DNA of 11,860 nucleotides from SM23-28-2 sp964512285. GTDB lineage: Bacteria; Chloroflexota; Dehalococcoidia; SM23-28-2. This document shows positions 6,487 through 11,860 of this stretch, piece by piece. Position 1 is the stretch's first letter. Every line of letters starts with the position of its first letter. The stretch covers positions 1 to 11,860 of the forward strand of contig CAZEJO010000045.1 in assembly GCA_964512285.1 (NCBI GenBank), in the 5' to 3' direction. The notes under the pieces were generated by a model, which made no database searches, was not told the origin of the DNA, and saw only the letters and a list, made by a program, of their open reading frames with translations. Both the position numbers and the translations under genes were made by a program.

Positions 6487-8193
6487 CTACGGCGGTTCAC
6501 AGTAGGACTCGTCGTTCACCGGCCCTACCTCCTGGCGCCAGGCCCCCGGCAGCGTCCAGAGTTCACACTGCGGCACAGTACAGGATCCTGATACCGACTC
6601 TGAGCGCAGCCATTCTTGATTCACCTTGTAGAGTGTGAAGGACTGGCCGTCATAGACCTCGCTGAATCCTGCGGACTGGGGCAGGCATATGTAGTGCTGT
6701 GGCGGGTGGCCGCTTGCATCGAATGCCCAGTAGTTGAAGTCGCGCTCCCAGCGATGAACGTTCTTCTGGAAGACCACCCAGCCGATGTTTCGGTTCGCAA
6801 ACAGCTCGCGTACCTTTTCTTCGTCCTGCCAGAGAATGTAGTCAAGATATTCGTCTTCAGAGAAGAAGTTGGCCGTGTAGACCTGGTTGTCCGGCAGCAG
6901 CACCTGCAGATATGAGGCGCGCGCCAGCAAAGCTTGGTCATCATCAATCTTGCTTGCCACTGCTTGCAGATCCGCGTAAACCGGCCTGGCCCTGACCGTT
7001 TTGACGCGGTCAACATGCGCTGCGCTGGCGCTCGAAGCGGTGAACACGGCCAGCAAAGCGAGAACCGATGTGGCCAGGACGGCTAGATGACGCCGCTCCT
7101 GGCGCTGCACCAGAAGCTGCACCGCCAGGGCAAGCCCAACCGCGGCGACCAACGCGACCGCTGGCACCAGCACATACGTGTAACGCGCTATAGGAACTGG
7201 TTGCACAACGACGTGGGGAAGGATCACTGTCACCATAGCTGCTGCGATTGCCACCGATACGCGGGCGCTATGCACTCTGGCGATGACCAGCAATCCCGTC
7301 GCTGCCAGCAGCCAGAGCCAGATAGGCACAGCACCGAGCAGCATATCGGGGAGAGGCCCGGTCGCGTATCCAGGCAGATCGTAGTCCGGCCTGGAGAAGA
7401 AACTACGGAAGTGGTCAAAGTATTTCACGAGTATGAAATTGTACGGATAGTAGAAGGCATTGCGCACGCCGGCGACGGCAATGTGCCAGATCGCGAAGGG
7501 CAACAGCAACACACCGGCCACCGATAGACTCAACAGAGCCGGCTTGCGACGGCCCTTCCAAGCGAGCGCCAGGAGCAGAGCCGCAGGAAGGAACAGAAGG
7601 CCGATGGTGAAGCTGTACACAGAGACCGCTAAGGCAGTCCCGCCCGCTATGGCAAACGCTGTGGAGCGATTTCGACTACGACAAGCGGACGCGATCAAGA
7701 ACAGACCCAAGTACCCGAAGAACACGAACGGCTGATAAGCTGGAAGGTTAGACGATCGCTCCCAGTACTCGGGGGATGACAGCAGGAACAGCCCCGCGAT
7801 GGCCCCCGCCCATGGCATGCCGGTGATGCGCCAGGCGGCCACGACCACCAAGATGAGGACCAAAGCCCCGAACAGCGCCGGGACGACGGTGGCAAACTCG
7901 GGATGGCCAATAACGAAAAACGGGGCGTAGAGCGCCACCTGAATGGGCGGAGCCAGCATCTCGATCCACTGGTGCTCCCCGCTGACGGCGGCTTTAGCGG
8001 TGGAAAGGGCGGTTCCCTCATCGGCAGTAATGGCCGGCCACGTGGCGCCCAAGATTAGGCCCATGACCGCCATGATGGCCACGCCGGCGGCGAGCGCCAC
8101 TCCCAACGAAGTGAAGATGGCCGCCACAAGGCGACCATACCTCCACCTCGTCCGCTCGGCGAAAGAGCGCACGGCCACAGGAGCCAGGCACAT
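6487..8193 (-). CDS. Polytopic GT-C type glycosyltransferase (GT39/ArnT-like) with C-terminal soluble domain
   Basis: From the ATG at 8193 this is a 568-residue membrane protein. A long hydrophobic segment near 22-50 is followed by TWPAITADEG, where Asp58-Glu59 sits in the first outer loop as in GT39 mannosyltransferases and ArnT-like enzymes that use polyprenyl-phosphate sugars. About ten further hydrophobic segments run to residue 388. A PIARY motif (334-338) lies before a late membrane segment. A soluble C-terminal domain of about 175 residues follows, presumably outside. GGGAGG (8201-8206), seven bases before this ATG, makes it the preferred start. The frame stays open to an ATG at 8340, directly behind box C, which would add 49 polar residues. 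No WWDxG motif is present, so this is not an STT3/AglB/PglB oligosaccharyltransferase. Role inferred: transfer of a sugar to a lipid-linked glycan or to protein outside the membrane. Confidence 0.8.
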   Translation of the reverse strand: MCLAPVAVRSFAERTRWRYGRLVAAIFTSLGVALAAGVAIMAVMGLILGATWPAITADEGTALSTAKAAVSGEHQWIEMLAPPIQVALYAPFFVIGHPEFATVVPALFGALVLILVVVAAWRITGMPWAGAIAGLFLLSSPEYWERSSNLPAYQPFVFFGYLGLFLIASACRSRNRSTAFAIAGGTALAVSVYSFTIGLLFLPAALLLALAWKGRRKPALLSLSVAGVLLLPFAIWHIAVAGVRNAFYYPYNFILVKYFDHFRSFFSRPDYDLPGYATGPLPDMLLGAVPIWLWLLAATGLLVIARVHSARVSVAIAAAMVTVILPHVVVQPVPIARYTYVLVPAVALVAAVGLALAVQLLVQRQERRHLAVLATSVLALLAVFTASSASAAHVDRVKTVRARPVYADLQAVASKIDDDQALLARASYLQVLLPDNQVYTANFFSEDEYLDYILWQDEEKVRELFANRNIGWVVFQKNVHRWERDFNYWAFDASGHPPQHYICLPQSAGFSEVYDGQSFTLYKVNQEWLRSESVSGSCTVPQCELWTLPGAWRQEVGPVNDESYCEPP

Positions 8194-8200
8194 GACGGCG

Positions 8201-8206
8201 CCTCCC
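8201..8206 (-). promoter_or_regulatory. Ribosome binding site that sets the GT-C start at 8193
   Basis: On the minus strand GGGAGG lies seven bases before ATG at 8193. The competing in-frame ATG codons at 8340 and 8322 have no comparable site. Confidence 0.6.
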
Positions 8207-8347
8207 GCGAGGCCAGCATCTAGAGTGCTGTCCCCCGCCGAAGAGTCGCCAGCGTCGCTCGGCTGGCCAACCAGCCTTCCGGCCCAGTCCTTCGGACGTC
8301 GCACAGTCCGGTTGCTCCTCATGCGCTCAGGTTTTCCCATTCCGAAA

Positions 8348-8374
8348 GGACGCCATTGATCTGCCGATGTTACA
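8348..8374 (-). promoter_or_regulatory. Shared box C upstream of the GT-C gene at 8193-6487
   Basis: On the minus strand the box reads TGTAACAT, eight bases, CAATGGCGTCC. Its fixed parts are identical to boxes A and B, with the same 16-base TGTAAC-to-CGTC distance. The box ends seven bases before an in-frame ATG at 8340 and 154 bases before the SD-supported start at 8193. It stands 60 bases past the end of the upstream minus-strand GT-C gene, so the two GT-C genes can be transcribed separately. Confidence 0.6.
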
Positions 8375-8434
8375 TGCGGTCGCGAGAAACCTTAGAGCAA
8401 ACGCCATCCCTTGGCCCCTTACAATCCCAAACCA

Positions 8435-10327
8435 TCACTGAAGCGGGTCAAGACCGGCCCGCACAGGCTCACTCTCAGCCGCGACCTGCATCGTCCCGAT
8501 CGCGCAGACCTCGGCTTCAGGCAGCACATACACCCTGTCATGCACCTTCACCAGCTCCGGGTTCTCCACCCGTCTCGTGGTATAGACGATGCTCACGCCA
8601 TGCTCCCGGAGCCAGTCGGCGTCCGGCACGCCGTCACGCAGCACCTCCTTGGCCTCGTCTACCTCGGCCGGCCGCACAGGAGCAGCCGTTGTCGGAATCG
8701 CTGCATAGGCGTGCCGACCGGTGATGGCCGCAAAGGCTCTGCCAAACTGGGGCTCTGTCAGCGCGCGCTCGTACCCTGCGCAGAGATGGTCACGCATCCA
8801 CACGAAGTCCTCGTACTGCGTGTCGCCTATGCGGTGGTAATACTGCTCTTCGTACCGGCTCTCAAGGCTCAGCCCGAGCGACGGCAGCATGATGCCGACA
8901 AGCACCAACCCTGCCGCGGCGAATGATGCTCCGCCCGCCCATCTGGGGCTGAGCAATTTGGCAAGCCATCTCCGCACGCCCGCCGTCGCCAGCCCCGCGA
9001 TCAGTAGCAGCAGCAGCGAGAGGTAGAGGATGCTCCGCGAGTAGAGAGCGGCGTTTCCCACCCCGAACTGATAGTGCAGAAACGCGTACGCGGCCACGAT
9101 AACCGTTGTCACCAGCAGCGCGCGGTCGGTGCGTATCCCGCTCCTGGCCAGCAGCACCAGCCCGAGGACGAAAAGTGGGTAGGGAATATAGCCAAGCCGC
9201 GGGATTATGCCTCCCGGCGCCACGAGCAGGTCTTGAGGAAGCGACTCGGCCGCTGCCTCTCCCACCAGCCAGTTGTTATACGCCAGGAGCGGAAGTGAGG
9301 AAAGCGCGACCACCGCCAGCACCGTAGCCAGATGAGCTAGCGCCCGCCGCCTCATAGGACGCCGCGTCAGGGCGCGACGCAGCGTCTGGAAGACCCCGTA
9401 GACCGCGATAATGAGACTGGCGAACACAGCCGTGGGGACATGGGCGATGAACAGGAAGGAAAGAAGCAGCAGCAGAACCAGGGGCAGCCCCTTGGAAACC
9501 CAGTAGTTGCTCACCAGGAACAGAACTAGCGGGACAAAGAACAGCCCAAGCGCCACCGGAACCGCGAAGGCCGGGCCGAGGAAGCGCACTGTCGTGGGAA
9601 CGAGGGAGGCAAACAGCGCGGCCTCAAGCCCGAAGCCGCGTCGATTCCCGAATATGTACGCGCTGAGAGCGGCCAGCGCGAACACCGCCGACGGAAGATA
9701 CCGAAAGATGTCCAGCCAGGGAAGACCCGTCAGAAGCTGGAACTCCGCAAGAAAGAGATGATAACCCACCTCAAAGTGAGGCGAGGACCTGGTCTCCTCT
9801 GTGACCGGGTCGGCCCTGTCCTCCCCCGTCACCGGGTCAAAGAAGGGGATCCTCCCTTCCGTGACGATGGTGCGGGCCTCGACAAAGTGCGTCCACTCGT
9901 CTGTATGCAAGGGATATGAATAGTCAAGACGCGGGATCAGGCTTGTGTAGAAAGCGAACCCCATGATCAGCCCCAGCGCCAGGAGCCCTGCGGCACTGCC
10001 CGCGCTCACGGCCCAAGACGGCTTGCGGAGATGCGGCGCCCGTACCCGAAACGATGTCCGCCAGAGCGCGGCCAGCGTCCCTATCACCGCCAGAGCGAGG
10101 ATAAGGACGAGCGTGGTCCTGACATCAACGGCAATGCCCAAGAGGAGGTTCAGCAGGAACAGCCCGAGCGGCACCAGCGCGATGCTGAGGACTGCGCTGA
10201 GGCCTACCCTCTCCAGCATGGAAAGTCTGCCCCGAGCCAGCAGCGCGTAAGTCCAGGGCAAGCCGGGGACAAGAAAAACCAACGAGACGCCCGCAGCGAC
10301 CCGAAGAGGGACAAAGATAGCTTCCAA
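8435..10327 (-). CDS. Large polytopic GT-C type glycosyltransferase
   Basis: From TTG at 10327 this is a 630-residue protein. Residues 5-60 hold two membrane segments with FLVPG, as in N termini of archaeal and bacterial surface-glycan membrane proteins. After further segments the first large outer loop carries LHTDEWTHF (140-148), whose Asp143-Glu144 pair fits the catalytic or metal-binding acidic pair of GT-C enzymes. A short internal duplication follows (DPVTGEDR then DPVTEETR, about 164-180). Roughly ten more membrane segments lead to a soluble C-terminal domain of about 140 residues with an AITGRHAYA element. A GGAGG seven bases before the TTG decides the start; the frame also opens at TTG 10354 inside box D, which a transcript starting after that box would lack. 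No WWDxG motif is seen, so it is not a recognisable STT3/AglB. It could be the transferase that places glycan on archaellin, or a chain-extending enzyme. Confidence 0.78.
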   Translation of the reverse strand: MEAIFVPLRVAAGVSLVFLVPGLPWTYALLARGRLSMLERVGLSAVLSIALVPLGLFLLNLLLGIAVDVRTTLVLILALAVIGTLAALWRTSFRVRAPHLRKPSWAVSAGSAAGLLALGLIMGFAFYTSLIPRLDYSYPLHTDEWTHFVEARTIVTEGRIPFFDPVTGEDRADPVTEETRSSPHFEVGYHLFLAEFQLLTGLPWLDIFRYLPSAVFALAALSAYIFGNRRGFGLEAALFASLVPTTVRFLGPAFAVPVALGLFFVPLVLFLVSNYWVSKGLPLVLLLLLSFLFIAHVPTAVFASLIIAVYGVFQTLRRALTRRPMRRRALAHLATVLAVVALSSLPLLAYNNWLVGEAAAESLPQDLLVAPGGIIPRLGYIPYPLFVLGLVLLARSGIRTDRALLVTTVIVAAYAFLHYQFGVGNAALYSRSILYLSLLLLLIAGLATAGVRRWLAKLLSPRWAGGASFAAAGLVLVGIMLPSLGLSLESRYEEQYYHRIGDTQYEDFVWMRDHLCAGYERALTEPQFGRAFAAITGRHAYAAIPTTAAPVRPAEVDEAKEVLRDGVPDADWLREHGVSIVYTTRRVENPELVKVHDRVYVLPEAEVCAIGTMQVAAESEPVRAGLDPLQ

Positions 10328-10334
10328 GGCTTCG

Positions 10335-10339
10335 CCTCC
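10335..10339 (-). promoter_or_regulatory. Ribosome binding site that sets the TTG start at 10327
   Basis: GGAGG on the minus strand lies seven bases before TTG at 10327. It begins eight bases downstream of box D, so a transcript started by that box would have a leader of only about 14 bases containing exactly this site. Confidence 0.65.
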
Positions 10340-10346
10340 GCCTATA

Positions 10347-10373
10347 GGACGCAATTGCTATACTGATGTTACA
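10347..10373 (-). promoter_or_regulatory. Shared box D upstream of the GT-C gene at 10327-8435
   Basis: On the minus strand it reads TGTAACAT, eight bases, CAATTGCGTCC: one mismatch to the other three boxes in the fixed part, with the same spacing. This is the copy where geometry argues most for a promoter: a start point six to eight bases after CGTC falls just before the SD site of the gene. The three other copies each sit farther from their SD-supported start. Confidence 0.6.
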
Positions 10374-10617
10374 TGTGATTCCCCGAGCTTCTGTGAAGAA
10401 ACGGCCCACCTTCGAGAGCTACCGCTCCTACAGCAACAGGGTCTCGACGAGGAGCCTGTAGAGGCCAAGAAGCGGCGGCCGCCGTCGGCCGGCACCGCGC
10501 CGGCGTGGCTGGCCCGCCACACCGCCTTGCGGTTCACCCCAGCCCACTACCGCCGACCGCGCTACCCCCGCCTATCAACAAAAGTGGGACATTACGTCAA
10601 TAACTCCCACCGCCACA
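10374..10617. other. Divergent intergenic region between the GT-C and archaellin promoters
   Basis: No convincing gene is seen here. A 23-codon frame from GTG at 10393 to TAG at 10461 lacks a ribosome site. A ten-pair stem with one mismatch is formed by 10424-10433 and 10456-10465, and a GC-rich stem GCCGGC/GCCGGC by 10489-10505; neither is followed by a T-run. An inverted repeat GTGGGA (10584-10589)/TCCCAC (10605-10610), arms 15 bases apart, ends seven bases before box B and could be a regulator site for the archaellin promoter. Confidence 0.45.
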
Positions 10618-10644
10618 TGTAACATTTGTAGATCAATGGCGTCC
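10618..10644 (+). promoter_or_regulatory. Shared box B: ECF-sigma-like promoter of the archaellin gene
   Basis: It reads TGTAACAT (10618-10625), eight bases, CAATGGCGTCC (10634-10644). Here the right half is embedded in a perfect inverted repeat ATCAATGG-CGT-CCATTGAT (10632-10650), which could be a repressor site over the -10 region. A predicted leader of about 150 bases runs to the archaellin ATG. It contains a small stem TTGAGG/CCTCAA at 10756-10775 and a strong ribosome site AAAGGAGGT at 10788-10796, eight bases (from the end of GGAGG) before the start. Confidence 0.62.
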
Positions 10645-10803
10645 ATTGATAGTGAAAAGCATAAAGGCACTGTGAAGGGAGGTGGTCGCCCCAAGAGCGG
10701 ACGACTCGTGCACTATACGCTCCGGCCAACAAGGAAGGTACCAAACGGGTAAGTCTTGAGGAACGTCTACCTCAACCTAAGGCACCCAAAGGAGGTACGC
10801 TGA

Positions 10804-11397
10804 ATGCGTGGTAGACTGACAAGGCTGTTCCGCAGCCTGCACAAGAAAGAGGAAGGCATCACCGGCCTCGAGACGGCGATCATCCTAATCGCCTTCGTCA
10901 TCGTCGCCTCTGTGTTCGCCTTCGTGGTCCTGAGCACAGGTCTGTTCAGCGCCGAGCGCGGCAAGGAGACCGTCTTCGCCGGCCTGGAGAAGGCCCGCGG
11001 TAACCTCGAGGTACGCGGCGCCCTCACCGTCACCGACGTCGACGACAACGGGACCATCGACAGCGCGGACGACATCCAGTTCAACGTGGGCCTCGCCGCC
11101 GGCGGCTTCCCCATCAGCCTAGACCCGGCAGCCTACACCAACAGTGTCGTCATCAACTGGATCGACGCTCAGGACCGCGTGGCCGACGTCACCTACACCG
11201 TCACCTGGATCCTGGACGACGGCGAGACCCTCCTGGAGGTCGGCGAGCTGGCGGAGATCACCGTGAATCCCCCCGCCGGCAGCACCCTCGCTGCCAACGA
11301 GATCTTCACCCTGGAAGTCATCCCGCCCTCCGGCGGCACCAACCTTATCAACCGCACCATGCCCCCGGAGATCGACACCGTGATGGACCTGCACTAG
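10804..11397 (+). CDS. arlB: Archaellin (archaeal-type flagellin), complete
   Basis: The 197-residue protein is the filament subunit of an archaellum. A short basic leader ends in KKEEG; a class III (type IV pilin-like) prepilin peptidase would cut after Gly18, leaving ITGLETAIILIAF with Glu at +5 and an unbroken hydrophobic N-terminal helix to about residue 46 (FVVLSTG), which packs in the filament core. Residues 47-197 form an acidic beta-rich outer domain. Two N-glycosylation sequons are visible, Asn82-Gly-Thr and Asn183-Arg-Thr. AAAGGAGGT just before the ATG is the strongest ribosome site in the window, fitting a highly made subunit. It follows box B and is followed, after a hairpin at 11411-11441, by an acidic coiled-coil gene. 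Its C-terminal 98 residues are nearly repeated at 1-297. A type IV pilin is less likely because the helix sequence is closely archaellin-like. The length is typical of short archaellins. Confidence 0.92.
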   Translation: MRGRLTRLFRSLHKKEEGITGLETAIILIAFVIVASVFAFVVLSTGLFSAERGKETVFAGLEKARGNLEVRGALTVTDVDDNGTIDSADDIQFNVGLAAGGFPISLDPAAYTNSVVINWIDAQDRVADVTYTVTWILDDGETLLEVGELAEITVNPPAGSTLAANEIFTLEVIPPSGGTNLINRTMPPEIDTVMDLH

Positions 11398-11410
11398 GCC
11401 TTCTCAGTGA

Positions 11411-11441
11411 GCGCCCCGGGGTCTGACACTCCCCGCGGCGC
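11411..11441 (+). other. Hairpin between archaellin and the next gene
   Basis: GCGCC-c-CGGGG (11411-11421) pairs with CCCCG-c-GGCGC (11431-11441), giving ten GC-rich pairs with one C-C mismatch around a nine-base loop. No U-run follows, so it is more likely an mRNA 3'-end stabiliser, processing site or partial terminator that lets archaellin be made in excess over the downstream genes than a full intrinsic terminator. The function is inferred. Confidence 0.55.
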
Positions 11442-11466
11442 CACTAGAGGGAAGGGGTTGGACCAA

Positions 11467-11860
11467 GTGGAAGTCAACGCAAAGGTCAAGGAGCTTGAGG
11501 ACGAAGTCAAAGTCCTGAAGGCGGAGATCCGTAACGTCCTCCTGGACATCCGAGAGGCCATCCTGGAGAACACCAACCCTCTGACCGAGCAGGAGCCCGC
11601 CTACCTACGCATGGACCTGAACACCACCGCGCGGGCGATGGCCGCCGAGGAGGCCACCCGCGCGGCGCGCGACGCGATGGAACAGGCGAGGGGCGAAGAG
11701 CCCAAGGAGGACAAGCCCAAAGAGCCCGAGCCCGCCTCTGCCGACCTGCCTCCCGAGGAGGAAGAGCTCGAAGAGCCCGAGCCCGCCTCCGCCGACCTGC
11801 CTCCTGAGGAGGAAGAGGCAGAGGAGGAGGCGACAGCCGAAGAGCCCACGGAGGACGAGC
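11467..11860 (+). CDS. Acidic coiled-coil protein in the ArlC/D/E position, cut by window edge
   Basis: The frame opens with GTG at 11467, behind a purine-rich GGGAAGGGG near 11450-11458, and runs off the window with 131 codons visible. Residues 1-30 show heptad-like spacing of hydrophobic and charged residues (KVKELEDEVKVLKAEI), indicating a short coiled coil. Residues 31-75 are mixed helical (ILENTNPL, then Ala-rich). From about residue 78 the chain is almost only Glu, Pro, Asp and Ala, with a 17-residue unit (EPEPASADLPPEEEE core) present twice. Archaellum operons place the accessory proteins ArlC/D/E, which form the cytosolic motor ring and link to chemotaxis, directly after the archaellins, and those have coiled-coil N termini. 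The assignment to that group is by position and composition only; the diagnostic C-terminal ArlD/E domain would lie beyond the window. Confidence 0.6.
   Translation, partial: MEVNAKVKELEDEVKVLKAEIRNVLLDIREAILENTNPLTEQEPAYLRMDLNTTARAMAAEEATRAARDAMEQARGEEPKEDKPKEPEPASADLPPEEEELEEPEPASADLPPEEEEAEEEATAEEPTEDE
11720..11818 (+). repeat. 51-bp imperfect tandem duplication inside the coiled-coil gene
   Basis: Bases 11720-11770 and 11771-11818 are near-identical in tandem with a 51-base (17-codon) period; most differences are silent third-position changes. The unit encodes a Glu/Pro-rich linker, so copy number changes would lengthen or shorten a flexible acidic spacer without breaking the frame. Confidence 0.75.

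Noticed and set aside
8435..10327. AglB/STT3/PglB oligosaccharyltransferase
   Set aside because: Topology is similar, but the WWDxG motif is absent in this protein and in the other GT-C protein.
10393..10461. 23-codon frame from GTG between boxes D and B
   Set aside because: Protein-like composition but no ribosome site and no conservation evidence; listed only inside the intergenic entry.
11119..11394. Antisense frame in the archaellin, mirrored at 112-330
   Set aside because: It appears in both copies only because the sense sequences are nearly identical; no independent evidence of coding.
10804..11397. Bacterial flagellin or type IV pilin
   Set aside because: No D0/D1 flagellin sequence; the N-terminal helix and its cut site are archaellin-type, and the gene downstream suits an archaellum cluster better than a pilus operon.

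Overview
The window looks like part of a bacterial genome that carries an archaeal-type motility filament, most plausibly a member of the Chloroflexota. The base composition is GC-rich, Shine-Dalgarno sites are clear (GGAGG-type, 7-9 nt before starts), and four upstream regions carry a promoter-like box that reads as an ECF-sigma type -35/-10 pair. Both ends of the window hold archaellin (ArlB/FlaB-type) genes with a class III signal peptide. Archaella are known mainly from Archaea, but arl clusters are also known in Chloroflexota. The phylum assignment is inference from gene content and signals, since no rRNA or marker gene is present. An archaeal host is less likely but not excluded.

Layout: (1) 1-297, the 3' end of a first archaellin gene. 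(2) 298-781, a 484-base gap holding an 18-bp direct repeat inside a long inverted repeat and a run of four consecutive hairpins. (3) 931-6390, a plus-strand operon of five tightly spaced genes: nucleotide-sugar 6-dehydrogenase, GT2 polyprenyl-phosphate glycosyltransferase, GT4 glycosyltransferase, flippase-like membrane protein and SAM methyltransferase. (4) 6391-6486, a short convergent gap. (5) 8193-6487 and 10327-8435, two minus-strand genes for large polytopic GT-C type glycosyltransferases, each with its own upstream box. (6) 10328-10803, a non-coding region with the box for the minus-strand gene and the box and leader of the next archaellin. (7) 10804-11397, a complete second archaellin gene, 94% identical in DNA to the first over the shared 297 bases. 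(8) 11467 to the end, an acidic coiled-coil protein in the position where archaellum clusters carry ArlC/D/E.

How the parts may work together: the dehydrogenase would supply an N-acetyl-uronic acid type sugar nucleotide. The GT2 would load polyprenyl phosphate with a sugar, the GT4 would extend a glycan, and the flippase-like protein may help move lipid-linked sugar across the membrane. The methyltransferase may cap or modify the glycan, and one or both GT-C proteins would use polyprenyl-phosphate donors on the outer face. Because this set sits between two archaellin genes, and because the same 27-bp box (TGTAACAT-N8-CAAT[G/T]GCGTCC) precedes the operon, both GT-C genes and the archaellin gene, I infer a co-regulated archaellin (or cell-surface) glycosylation locus. 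The shared box is the most notable observation in the window.
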